The notes under the pieces were generated by a model. That model was not told where the DNA came from and did no database searches. It was given only the letters and a program-made list of their open reading frames with translations. Shown piece after piece: positions 8,412 to 16,161 of a DNA stretch of 64,000 bases; within the stretch, counting starts at the first letter, position 1; each line of letters begins with the position of its first letter. Origin of the DNA: Candidatus Daviesbacteria bacterium (GTDB lineage: Bacteria; Patescibacteria; Microgenomatia; Daviesbacterales; UBA10151); the NCBI GenBank assembly GCA_016187025.1, contig JACPKM010000008.1, positions 1-64,000 of the forward strand, in the 5' to 3' direction. Made by a program: the position numbers and the translations under genes.

Positions 8412-9209
8412 ATCCATTGCCACGTCTCTGGCTTTTTGTGCAAAATCTTTTCCGTCTGATGCAAATATTATTCCTCTTGATGAGTTAATAATCATTCCCC
8501 ACCCGCCACTAGCCATTCCAGATCTAACAGTGTTTTCTATCTCACCACCCTGTGTTCCTAATCCGGGAATTAGTATTGGCAAATCACCAATGAGTTTTCT
8601 TACCTGTACCAGCTCACTTGGGTAAGTGGCTCCAACAACTACTCCACAGTTTCCATTTTTATTCCAGTTCCGGGCAACTCTTTCTGCTACTACCTGATAA
8701 AGTGGTTTGCCTCCTTCACCTACTACTAAATCCTGGAATTCAGCTGATCCCGGATTAGATGTTTTAGCCAAAACTATAATAAGCTTATCTTTTCTTTCCA
8801 AAAAAGGCTCCAGTGCTTCCTGTCCCAAATATGGACTGACTGTAACCCCATCCATTTTCAAATTATCGAATATGGAGGAAACATAACCTTCATTGGTGCT
8901 ACCAATATCACCTCTTTTGGCATCCAATATTACTGCAATATCAGGGTAATTTTCTTTTAGGTAAGTTGAGGTTTTTTTCAAAGCAGTGAGCCCATCTGTG
9001 CCATAAGCTTCATAAAATGCGGCATTGGGTTTATATGCACAAACTAAATCAAAAGTTGAGTCAATAATTGCTTTGTTAAACTCAAAGATATCAGAAGCGA
9101 TATCTCCTGTCCTATTAGGAAGTCTTTTATAATCAGAATCCAATCCTACACAGATAAAAAGATTCTTACTCCACCTTTTTTCTAATTTTTTAATGGTTGA
9201 GTTTGCCAT
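8376..9209 (-). CDS. pyrF: Orotidine 5'-phosphate decarboxylase (type 2)
   Basis: Catalyses the last step of UMP synthesis. The active-site motif LDAKRGDIGST (about residues 90-100) holds the Lys/Asp array, and IPGLGTQGG is the phosphate-binding loop, with SSRGIIFA near the end. About 277 residues is typical of the longer type 2 (mycobacterial-like) group. I choose the ATG at 9209 (MANSTIKK); a TTG 12 bp upstream is possible. The start lies 20 bp inside the end of the UXS-like gene, so translation is coupled. The 3' end overlaps ppsA tail to tail. No other pyr genes are in the window. Confidence 0.92.
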   Translation of the reverse strand: MANSTIKKLEKRWSKNLFICVGLDSDYKRLPNRTGDIASDIFEFNKAIIDSTFDLVCAYKPNAAFYEAYGTDGLTALKKTSTYLKENYPDIAVILDAKRGDIGSTNEGYVSSIFDNLKMDGVTVSPYLGQEALEPFLERKDKLIIVLAKTSNPGSAEFQDLVVGEGGKPLYQVVAERVARNWNKNGNCGVVVGATYPSELVQVRKLIGDLPILIPGLGTQGGEIENTVRSGMASGGWGMIINSSRGIIFASDGKDFAQKARDVAMDLNKRLLLLKDS

Positions 9210-10146
9210 TGTAGTATTCAATTGTCTTTTTCAGACCTTCCTCCAGTCCTATTTTAGGCACCCAACCAAGTTGATCTTTTGCCTTTGTGATATCAGGGCA
9301 CCGTTGAAGTGGGTCATCTTCCGGTAGGGGCTCTTTTGTGACAAGCTCAGATTCAGAATTTGTGAGCTTTATTATCTTTTTACCCAACTCTAAAACCGTA
9401 TACTCATTAGGATTACCCAGATTATATATTTCACCTATTGCGCCCTTTTTCATGGTTAAAACTATTCCATCTATAAGATCCGATACATAACAAAATGATC
9501 TTGTTTGTGTACCATCTCCAAAAACCGGAAAGAATCTATGTTCCAGTGAGGCTTTAATAAATTCTGTCACTACCCTACCATCATCTATCGCCATCCTAGG
9601 ACCGTAGGTGTTAAAAATGCGGATAATTTTTCCATCTAGCCCTTTAGATCTGATGAAAGCAGCGGTAATAGTTTCTCCGAATCTTTTGGCTTCATCATAA
9701 ACTGATCTGGGCCCAGTAGTGGAAACATTTCCTCTATACTCTTCTTTTTGCGGGTGTTGCAGCGGATCACCGTATATTTCAGAGGTTGAAGCGAATAAAA
9801 ACTTGGCTCCGTTTTTAACACACCACTGCGCCAAATTCCAGGTACCCGTGGTGTTAACCTGCATAGTTTCAAAAGCTAAAGCGTGATAAGATTTCGGACT
9901 CTTAAAATTTGGGGATGCCGGTGAGGCCAGATGATAAACTTGATCTGCATGAATGTTATCTGGCAAAGGTTTAGTAACATCATGCTCCAAGAATTCAAAA
10001 TTAGGGTTATCCAGTAGATGCTCAATATTCTTCCTGGTGCCGGTTAAAAGATTATCTATACATACAACCTGATGACTCTGTTCTATCAGCTTATCGCAAA
10101 GGTGTGATCCCAGAAACCCTGCTCCACCTGTAACATAAACTATCAT
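9190..10146 (-). CDS. UDP-glucuronate decarboxylase-like NAD-dependent epimerase (UXS family)
   Basis: An extended short-chain dehydrogenase of 318 residues. The Rossmann motif VTGGAGFLGSHL is at residues 5-16, HLASPASP at about 72-79, the Ser in STSEIYGDP, and the YDEAKRFGE active-site Tyr/Lys near 150. HLASPASP and NTYGPRM are characteristic of UDP-xylose synthase, which makes UDP-xylose from UDP-glucuronate; a dTDP-glucose dehydratase or UDP-galactose epimerase is a less likely alternative. The product would feed cell-surface glycans, in keeping with the many glycosyltransferases here. It overlaps pyrF by 20 bp. Confidence 0.88.
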   Translation of the reverse strand: MIVYVTGGAGFLGSHLCDKLIEQSHQVVCIDNLLTGTRKNIEHLLDNPNFEFLEHDVTKPLPDNIHADQVYHLASPASPNFKSPKSYHALAFETMQVNTTGTWNLAQWCVKNGAKFLFASTSEIYGDPLQHPQKEEYRGNVSTTGPRSVYDEAKRFGETITAAFIRSKGLDGKIIRIFNTYGPRMAIDDGRVVTEFIKASLEHRFFPVFGDGTQTRSFCYVSDLIDGIVLTMKKGAIGEIYNLGNPNEYTVLELGKKIIKLTNSESELVTKEPLPEDDPLQRCPDITKAKDQLGWVPKIGLEEGLKKTIEYYNGKLNH

Positions 10147-10187
10147 ACCATTTAGAATAGATGATCTTTACCTAAGATGCAAATACT

Positions 10188-11090
10188 TTACCTTCTTTTT
10201 CCAAGCCCGGGTAGTCCAGCCCTAACCTGGTGCATTAAGGATAGTCTTTGGGCTTCTTCCCATGATAACTGCGAGGAAGATAATAGGTTTTCAAGGGCAT
10301 TTTGGTCTTCTGGAGTTACTACCCGATTAATAGCTGCATTAATCCCAGGAAACATGGGTGTATTTTTATAATATACTGTAGAAGATATAAACAGCCTACC
10401 TGGTAGCCTTCCCCTGCCCGTTGAATATAAGTACATGCCTGTTAAGAAGGTAAACACGATCTCCGGGTCAATCATGTGTGGATCCTTAAGGCCTGCTAGA
10501 CTAGGCGGCAAAATAGTTATATCTATATCGTCTACCCGGCCGTAAAATTTATTTTTAAATAACTTGTCTGTGTAATCAACAAACGCAGTTTCCGATGAAA
10601 GTCTATAGGGAAAATTAGATCTAGAAGCGGCCTTTAGACGCATTGATCTTACTATGTATTGGATAAAAATATCCACATCTTCCCTGTCTTCCAACCCCAC
10701 AACCCTTCTGCCTGCAATTAAATCGCCAAGACCTACCCCATCCATAGTAATCAGGTCCGGATAAAAAATAGTATCTTTGTCTACTATTGTAGGTAGTGTT
10801 TGTAATTTTTGATCCTGTTTCTTTGAAAGTTCGCTTTGGGTATACGCACTGCACCCTCTTTGTCCATCATAAGTTCTTCTTATGGCTCTAGCTGCTTCTA
10901 ATCGGCTAAATAAGGTAACCATGTTTTTTATCCCTCCGCAAGAAATAATCTCTGATGCCGGAGTACAAAAAACCTTTCCATCTATTGAGCTGTATGTTGC
11001 ACAACCCGGGAGAGTGGCGGATTTTAATTTAGGCGAGGTACACTCTCCTCTGCTGCCCATATCTGCGCATAAACGGTCTACACCAAACAT
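10188..11090 (-). CDS. Unknown protein downstream of the dinB unit
   Basis: A 300-residue protein that I do not recognise. It has no signal peptide or transmembrane segment. It is Arg-rich, with several Cys in the first 85 residues, and contains acidic pairs (FYGRVDDIDITILPP; GLEDREDVDIFIQY) that faintly recall nucleotidyltransferase metal sites, but I would not assign that fold. A TATAAT on the minus strand at 11097-11102 sits 6 nt before the ATG, implying a leaderless transcript of its own although dinB lies just upstream on the same strand. Confidence 0.6.
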   Translation of the reverse strand: MFGVDRLCADMGSRGECTSPKLKSATLPGCATYSSIDGKVFCTPASEIISCGGIKNMVTLFSRLEAARAIRRTYDGQRGCSAYTQSELSKKQDQKLQTLPTIVDKDTIFYPDLITMDGVGLGDLIAGRRVVGLEDREDVDIFIQYIVRSMRLKAASRSNFPYRLSSETAFVDYTDKLFKNKFYGRVDDIDITILPPSLAGLKDPHMIDPEIVFTFLTGMYLYSTGRGRLPGRLFISSTVYYKNTPMFPGINAAINRVVTPEDQNALENLLSSSQLSWEEAQRLSLMHQVRAGLPGLGKRR

Positions 11091-11142
11091 AAAGAAATTA
11101 TACTATAAGTTAGTACCTGCGTACAACTATCGCCTCTTAAAC

Positions 11143-12411
11143 CTAGTCTAGTATAGCCTCCTCTAGCTCTTTTACACCTCCGAAAGCTATGCGGTCTGCT
11201 ACCAGCTCTTTTGTCCCTATCATCCTGGCAGGGGTTATTACAAAGTTTCCCCACCTCTCGTTTACCTCATCTACGGCTTTTGTTAACTTCTCCTTTTTTT
11301 CTATATCTTCAAATAGACACATCTGGGTATTTACACACTTTTGCAGATTAAAAACCGATTCTGCCAAATTCCTGACCGGTTTTTTATAGGGGGAGTGAGT
11401 CATTATTTTAAAAGCTATTTTATAGATATCCCTGGAGTCAAAGATATAATCCGGCAAACTCACTCCCTGATGCCAAAAGGAGTTATCCCTGTAAACCATG
11501 GCTACATGTACCCCTCTTGTCCTATACCCTGCCCTCCGTAGCCTCATTCCGGTCTTTTCTACCAGCTTTTGCAGTATTGGAGATAACTGCTCCGGAGTAA
11601 CCAAAGGTTTTGGCAGGGCATAAGAGTTGCCATAGCTTTTACTGGAAAAATCCACATCATCTATCTCCCACCCTCTCAGTCTTAGATACCAATAGTAACC
11701 TAACACAGATTCAAAAGCAGCTTTAGTTTTCCAGACTGGAGATTTATAAAAATCCCAAATAGTAAAAATTCCCATATGGTTTAGCCTGATGGCATTTTTG
11801 GCCTTAATCCCACATAGATCCATCAAACCCAGTTTATGATAGATTCTCTGATAGTTACTTTTATCAACAACATCCAACCCGTCAGGCTTATGTAAACCGG
11901 CTGCTGTTTTGGCCAAAAACCTGTTTGGGGCGATACCTATGGAAACTGTTAACCACTCCCCTATCTCTGCTTTGATCCTATCCTTTATCTCTTCTGCTGC
12001 ATTTACCATCCCTTTTTTAAAAGCTGGGTAACCTTCCAGGTCCAAGACAAATTCATCTATAGATTTGGGAGTAAGCTTATCTGTGTAATCCAGTAAGATA
12101 TTTTTCAGCTGGATGTGTACGCTTCTGTATTTCATCGGATCCGGGGAAAGCACAATTAGCTTTGGATAAAGCATCTTCCCGTCTTTGACTCTCATCCCGG
12201 TTTTGATACCAAATTTTTTGGCCTCTACAGAGGGTGCCAGGATACATCCGGAGGGTGTTGTATAAGCTGCAACTGCAATAGGCTTGCCCCGAAGCTTGGG
12301 GTTAGCCTGCTGCTCAATAGTGGCAAAGCATGAGTTTAGATCTATATGCAAAATAGTAGGACCCTTAGGATTGAAAGGTAGCTCTAAACTTGGATTAATC
12401 ACTTTCGCCAT
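11143..12411 (-). CDS. dinB: Y-family DNA polymerase (DinB/Pol IV-like)
   Basis: A translesion polymerase of 422 residues. The palm motif ILHIDLNSCFATIEQQ (about 20-35) provides the first Asp and a Cys/Phe steric gate region, and SIDEFVLDLEGY (about 116-127) provides the second metal-binding acidic pair. SIGIAPNRFLAKTAA is the family fingers/palm signature, followed by a helix-hairpin-helix-like thumb and a little-finger domain. The C-terminus lacks a clear beta-clamp motif. The start overlaps the small upstream gene by 17 bp, so both are cotranscribed and probably coupled. No convincing LexA operator was found. Confidence 0.9.
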   Translation of the reverse strand: MAKVINPSLELPFNPKGPTILHIDLNSCFATIEQQANPKLRGKPIAVAAYTTPSGCILAPSVEAKKFGIKTGMRVKDGKMLYPKLIVLSPDPMKYRSVHIQLKNILLDYTDKLTPKSIDEFVLDLEGYPAFKKGMVNAAEEIKDRIKAEIGEWLTVSIGIAPNRFLAKTAAGLHKPDGLDVVDKSNYQRIYHKLGLMDLCGIKAKNAIRLNHMGIFTIWDFYKSPVWKTKAAFESVLGYYWYLRLRGWEIDDVDFSSKSYGNSYALPKPLVTPEQLSPILQKLVEKTGMRLRRAGYRTRGVHVAMVYRDNSFWHQGVSLPDYIFDSRDIYKIAFKIMTHSPYKKPVRNLAESVFNLQKCVNTQMCLFEDIEKKEKLTKAVDEVNERWGNFVITPARMIGTKELVADRIAFGGVKELEEAILD

Positions 12412-12655
12412 CTGAGATCTCCTCCAAACTCCAGTGTAGGTTATCCGTATTTAAAACCAGCCTAAAAAAGAGGCTGGGGCTTTCTACTGAAAAAACATGA
12501 AAAAGGGTCCTACCGGTTCTGTACATATGATGAAACCCGACTTTTGTAATAGGGTAGCTTCTGCCTTCCCAAACTACTACCTCAGGATAAACTTTTCTTA
12601 CTTTAGGATCAAAAGTGCAGGTAACCAGTACCGGGACGCTAATCTTTTGTAGCAT
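12395..12655 (-). CDS. Small Y-polymerase-associated protein (DUF6504-like)
   Basis: An 86-residue basic protein from the ATG at 12655 (MLQKISVPVLVT); a TTG at 12697 would add 14 residues. The pattern VVWEGRSYPITKVGFHHMYRT, then HVFSVES and FRLVLNTDNLHWSLEE, resembles small proteins encoded next to DinB/ImuB polymerases (DUF6504 type). The fold is probably all-beta. The 17-bp overlap with dinB supports a joint role in lesion bypass. The family assignment is from memory of the pattern and is moderate. Confidence 0.6.
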   Translation of the reverse strand: MLQKISVPVLVTCTFDPKVRKVYPEVVVWEGRSYPITKVGFHHMYRTGRTLFHVFSVESPSLFFRLVLNTDNLHWSLEEISDGESD

Positions 12656-12751
12656 AGATGTACTATTAATATAGTCCGAATAAAACCCAAATATCAATAA
12701 TTAAAGTTACTGCTGATTCTGTTTAGCTTTGATGTTAAAATAGTTCCGCTT

Positions 12752-14464
12752 ATGAAATGTCTCCTAGTATTAATAACTTCTTTAGTGTTATTTAATCTTT
12801 TTACCGTGAAGGTATCTGCTGTCTATGATCCAATGTCTACTCCTAACAATAAGTTTGGAATACATCTGATACAGGCAACACATGATGAGTCATCCCCTGC
12901 TGCAGAGCTGGTTAACTCCTCAGGCGGAGACTGGGGTTATGTAACTGTTTTGATTGAGAGCAAAGACAGAAAAGAAGATAAATGGAATAATTTTTTCAAT
13001 GATTTAAGAAGAAGGCATTTGATCCCCTTGGTTAGGCTGGCAACTCAACCTGAAGGGGAATATTGGAAAAGACCTTATGAAGGTGAAGAACAAGCATGGG
13101 CAGATTTTTTGGATAACCTTAACTGGCCAACTAAAAACAGATATGTCATCGTTTATAACGAACCAAACCATGCCCAGGAATGGGGAAACCAAACTGACCC
13201 AAAATTGTATGCAAAAGTTCTAGACAAGACTATTACAGCGCTTAAAAATAAAAATAGGAACTTTTTTGTACTCAATGCTGGTTTTGATGCTTCAACCCCT
13301 CACCAACCTCCTAAATATATGGACCAATATAGCTTTATGCAACAAATGAATGAGGAGGTACCGGGAATATTTGAAAAATTAGACGGTTGGGTTTCTCATT
13401 CCTACCCTAATCCTGAATTTTCAGGATCACCTACTAGTACAGGAAGAGGAACAGTCAGAACCTGGGTTTGGGAACTGCAGATATTGAGCCAGCTGGGAAT
13501 TAAGAAGGCTTTACCTATTTTCATTACAGAAACAGGATGGAAACACGCTGAAGGATTAATTCAAAATAATTCTTATCTCTCAGCTGAAAAAGTAGCGGAA
13601 TATTATCAACACGCTTTTCAAAATGCCTGGGCTTCATCAAGAATTGTTTCTATAACACCTTTTTTACTAAGCTACCAGGAAATTCCTTTTGATCACTTCT
13701 CATTTAAAAGAATAAGTACAGACAATGCAGATTCCACAAAGTATTATCCTCAATATCAGGCACTACAAAGTTTAACAAAGACAAAAGGAAAGCCCTTGCA
13801 AGAGAATAAAGCCCAGCTTGAATCAGGTGAGATATATAGAAGCTTAGTAGTAAGTGAAAGCTATAATATTTCTTTAAGGATTAAAAACATTGGACAAAGC
13901 ATTTGGAATGATCAGGAAACGGTTAAACTAGTGGCTATCCAAGGCGGAGCGCAACTGGGGATAAACTCTATTGAAATCCCAAAAGAAGTTAAAGTTGAGC
14001 CCGGCAAAGAATATATCTTTAATTTTTCTATTAAATCACCTCAAGGTGGCCATTTTAAAGTAGTTTTAAATTTGTTTACGTCAGATAAGCAATTTGAATC
14101 AAAGCCTTTTGAGTTTGAGACGGAGGTTAAATCTCCTGTGATCTTGAAAGTGAAAAGCTCACTTAAGTGGAAGGGAAATAAGGCAGGAAACTATTTATTA
14201 AAAGTCGTTGGAGCAGTTGGCGAAACGGTTCAGAATATTATTTTGAACCCTGAAGGCGAGTCTGAAGAGATTGAGGCTAGGTATTTACTTCCTGATTACA
14301 CCTTTGACTTTACTTTATCCCGCCCTTATTATCACCCAATTACTATTAAACAAAAAGTCTCACCGGGTATAAATATTCTTGATTTTGGCATATTACAGCC
14401 TAACTTATTTCCGGCACTTATTAATCCTAGCAAGCTTTGGGAACTACTTCCTTTTACCACATAA
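12752..14464 (+). CDS. Secreted clan GH-A-like glycosidase
   Basis: A 570-residue protein with a signal peptide (about 1-23, cleaved after VSA). A TIM-barrel glycosidase domain (about 30-350) has the acid/base Glu in VYNEPNHAQEW near residue 135 and the nucleophile Glu in FITETGWKH near 257, a spacing usual for clan GH-A. Two beta-rich C-terminal segments (about 365-460 and 460-545) look like accessory domains. The exact GH family and sugar are not readable. TTAAAAT at 12734-12740 lies about 11 nt before the ATG, giving a very short leader. It probably acts on external or envelope polysaccharide. Confidence 0.8.
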   Translation: MKCLLVLITSLVLFNLFTVKVSAVYDPMSTPNNKFGIHLIQATHDESSPAAELVNSSGGDWGYVTVLIESKDRKEDKWNNFFNDLRRRHLIPLVRLATQPEGEYWKRPYEGEEQAWADFLDNLNWPTKNRYVIVYNEPNHAQEWGNQTDPKLYAKVLDKTITALKNKNRNFFVLNAGFDASTPHQPPKYMDQYSFMQQMNEEVPGIFEKLDGWVSHSYPNPEFSGSPTSTGRGTVRTWVWELQILSQLGIKKALPIFITETGWKHAEGLIQNNSYLSAEKVAEYYQHAFQNAWASSRIVSITPFLLSYQEIPFDHFSFKRISTDNADSTKYYPQYQALQSLTKTKGKPLQENKAQLESGEIYRSLVVSESYNISLRIKNIGQSIWNDQETVKLVAIQGGAQLGINSIEIPKEVKVEPGKEYIFNFSIKSPQGGHFKVVLNLFTSDKQFESKPFEFETEVKSPVILKVKSSLKWKGNKAGNYLLKVVGAVGETVQNIILNPEGESEEIEARYLLPDYTFDFTLSRPYYHPITIKQKVSPGINILDFGILQPNLFPALINPSKLWELLPFTT

Positions 14465-14572
14465 AACTTATTATTCCTTCAGGTAAGCTCAGTAAAGTAC
14501 GCATTTATTCAAAACTGGATCTAGTGTCTAAATTCAGGTAAAATACAAATGGTTCTTAATACTTCATTAAAT

Positions 14573-14648
14573 GGTGGCTGTAGCTCAGTGGTAGAGCGTC
14601 GGTTTGTGGAACCGAATGTCGCGGGTTCGATCCCCGTCAGTCACCCCA
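14573..14648 (+). tRNA. tRNA-His (anticodon GTG)
   Basis: Cloverleaf with acceptor arm GTGGCTG (14574-14580) paired with CAGTCAC (14638-14644). The extra G at 14573 (G-1) faces discriminator C at 14645, the histidine identity pair. The anticodon is GTG. CCA follows directly at 14646-14648, so this tRNA appears to encode its CCA end, unlike the others here. The -10-like TAAAAT is at 14539-14544. Confidence 0.96.
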
Positions 14649-14717
14649 AAGATTTTTGAGGCTAATTTAAGATACCGCTGACTGGATTATTGAACCCATA
14701 AATCCTATAATCTTCTT

Positions 14718-15056
14718 ATGGTTGAGAAAAGTTGCGTTTATAAACTTATTGATCGAACTCAAAATATATATACTTCAGGCGGAACGCTATCTGATGCCAT
14801 AGGACAAATAGATCATTATCAGTCTTTAGTAAGAAGAGCTTATGGTCCAATTAAAAATCCTCTACACCGAATATTCACCTCTAGAATAGGACTATTAAGT
14901 TTAGCGACTTACGAATACGGTCGTTTTAAGGGAATACCTCTTCCTAATTTAAATCATTTAATACAAACAGCATGGCCCATTAAAAGAAGAGTCAGACTAA
15001 TTTTATTTGGCGGCCAAGATATTTTCGACATCAGACCCAACTCTATAGACTTTTAG
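14718..15056 (+). CDS. Small unknown basic protein
   Basis: A 112-residue protein with no recognised domain. It is basic (pI likely above 9), with an amphipathic middle and no signal peptide. TATAAT at 14706-14711 is separated from the ATG by only 6 nt, so the transcript is probably leaderless. That promoter placement supports the gene being real. It stands alone between tRNA-His and a convergent coiled-coil gene. Confidence 0.55.
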   Translation: MVEKSCVYKLIDRTQNIYTSGGTLSDAIGQIDHYQSLVRRAYGPIKNPLHRIFTSRIGLLSLATYEYGRFKGIPLPNLNHLIQTAWPIKRRVRLILFGGQDIFDIRPNSIDF

Positions 15057-15086
15057 TTGGGTACAAACAACGTCCAGCCAGGTAAG

Positions 15087-15350
15087 TTATTCTACAGAAA
15101 AATGAGGAACCTTCAGGTCTTCCGAAACTTCTACATTTAGTTCTTCCTCAACACCAGTTAATCTGGTATCAACTCTCTCAATATTCTGTTGATTAATTTT
15201 GTAACTATCGGCACATGATTTAACAGTAACTTCTAACTCAGTTACTGAAGGTAATAATCTATTTTCCTGAACATCCTTTAATTCCTTTATATCTTCCCGA
15301 AGCGGAGCTATTGCTTCATCTAATATTTTCTTAAACGTATTTTCATCCAT
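15087..15350 (-). CDS. Small coiled-coil protein A
   Basis: An 87-residue acidic protein predicted to be almost wholly helical, with heptad-like spacing (IAPLREDIKELKDVQ; LPSVTELEVTV; IERVDTRLTGVEEEL). No signal peptide or catalytic motif. It shares a 24-bp upstream element (15382-15405), at almost the same distance from the start codon, with coiled-coil gene B at 15636-16070, suggesting joint regulation or a duplicated promoter. Function unknown; oligomerisation is a reasonable guess. Confidence 0.6.
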   Translation of the reverse strand: MDENTFKKILDEAIAPLREDIKELKDVQENRLLPSVTELEVTVKSCADSYKINQQNIERVDTRLTGVEEELNVEVSEDLKVPHFSVE

Positions 15351-15381
15351 TAATTAATCATATTACCATCTAAATGAAAAG

Positions 15382-15405
15382 ACAAGATATTTTATCTGTA
15401 TCAGA
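15382..15405 (-). promoter_or_regulatory. Upstream element shared by two coiled-coil genes (copy 1)
   Basis: This 24-bp stretch matches 16104-16127 at 22 of 24 positions. On the plus strand it reads ACAAGATA, two variable bases, then TTATCTGTATCAGA. It contains the inverted repeat AGATA/TATCT and sits 32 bp upstream of gene A's ATG. On the minus strand GATAAAAT could be a -10 box. It may be promoter, operator or both. Confidence 0.5.
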
Positions 15406-15585
15406 CCTTATCGTATTTTGAATAGTAATTCGGAATTAAATAAATAGGTTTAAATTGCTTTAACCGGGTACAAAGTAAGCAAAGCTTGCGATTCTTCAAA
15501 CTTTTCGAAGAAGAGTATATAATCTGTCTACTTACCACACTAATGCTAGCTTAGAATTCTTATTTTTTATTGAAGTTTTTACCTC

Positions 15586-15627
15586 GAAGCTACGTACCGA
15601 TTTCTGGTACATGGCGAAGCGGGACAG
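15586..15627. repeat. Palindromic repeat, family 1 (intergenic copy)
   Basis: This 42-nt element matches the copy at 57418-57460 (opposite strand) at 39 of 42 positions. The core hairpin is GTACC-GATTTCT-GGTAC, extended by GCC/GGC-like and GCGGG arms in the other copy; here the left outer arm has decayed. The rest of the 285-bp gap 15351-15635 holds the shared upstream element, a TTCTTC/GAAGAA hairpin near 15491-15512 and no gene. Confidence 0.7.
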
Positions 15628-15635
15628 TCCCACGT

Positions 15636-16070
15636 TTATTTATTTTTCTTCACCTTCAATTCATGAGCTACAGTTGGCAGCGCTTCAATATCACCGACTC
15701 TAGCTTTAAGCACTATAGTTTCATCAATATAAGAATCTAATTTTCTCTCTATTCTTTCAACATCTGTTTTATCAGCCTTTTCATCAATAAGCGGTATTAG
15801 ATGATCAGAAACGAAGTCTACAATTCCTTTAATTACTCTCTTTTCACTGGCAGATATCTCTTCACTCAGGTCTTGTCTAACGGCAGATATCTCTTCACTC
15901 AGGTCTTGTCTAACGGCAGATATCTCTTCACTCAGGTCTTGTCTAACGGCAGATATCTCTTCACTCAGGTCTTGTCTACTAGTAGATATTTCTTTCTTTA
16001 TCTCCCCCTTAAATTTATCCAATTTAGAATCCATGAGAGTACTTAGCTTGTTTACATCATCATCAGTCAT
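15636..16070 (-). CDS. Small coiled-coil protein B with 11-residue tandem repeats
   Basis: A 144-residue helical protein. Residues about 30-73 consist of four copies of the 11-residue unit AVRQDLSEEIS (first copy starting with STS), a hendecad repeat that forms a right-handed or straight coiled coil. A second helical zone (about 95-135) follows, ending in a basic KVKKNK tail. No signal peptide. The repeats are near-identical at the DNA level (15850-15981), pointing to recent expansion. An upstream element is shared with gene A. Function unknown; similar small coiled-coil proteins are common in CPR genomes. Confidence 0.65.
   Translation of the reverse strand: MTDDDVNKLSTLMDSKLDKFKGEIKKEISTSRQDLSEEISAVRQDLSEEISAVRQDLSEEISAVRQDLSEEISASEKRVIKGIVDFVSDHLIPLIDEKADKTDVERIERKLDSYIDETIVLKARVGDIEALPTVAHELKVKKNK
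15850..15981. repeat. 33-bp tandem repeat, four copies, in coding sequence
   Basis: Unit starts fall at 15850, 15883, 15916 and 15949, a period of exactly 33 bp. The first three copies are identical by eye and the last diverges at its end. Each unit encodes one hendecad of coiled-coil protein B, so copy-number change keeps the frame. Confidence 0.95.
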
Positions 16071-16103
16071 ATAATCTTATATTAGTAGGGAAGGGATAAA
16101 ATT

Positions 16104-16127
16104 ACAAGATAACTTATCTGTATCAGA
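16104..16127 (-). promoter_or_regulatory. Upstream element shared by two coiled-coil genes (copy 2)
   Basis: Second copy of the 24-bp element, 34 bp upstream of gene B's ATG at 16070. It differs from copy 1 only at two central bases (AC in place of TT), which keeps the inverted repeat AGATA/TTATCT nearly intact. Confidence 0.5.
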
Positions 16128-16129
16128 AG

Positions 16130-16150
16130 GCTTTTAATAAAAGCTATAAT
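16130..16150 (+). promoter_or_regulatory. Promoter and palindrome before the YfhO-like gene
   Basis: TATAAT at 16145-16150 lies 11 nt before the ATG at 16162. Directly upstream is a perfect palindrome, GCTTTTA-A-TAAAAGC (16130-16144), filling the space between the -35 and -10 regions, where a repressor would act. Confidence 0.45.
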
Positions 16151-16161
16151 TAAGTTAGCAT

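Noticed and set aside
12395..12750. LexA/SOS operator upstream of the dinB unit
   Set aside because: The only weak inverted repeat (near 12648-12665) does not match known LexA boxes and overlaps the start codon.
15850..15981. CRISPR array
   Set aside because: The 33-bp units are directly adjacent with no spacers and lie in frame in a coiled-coil gene. No cas genes are present.
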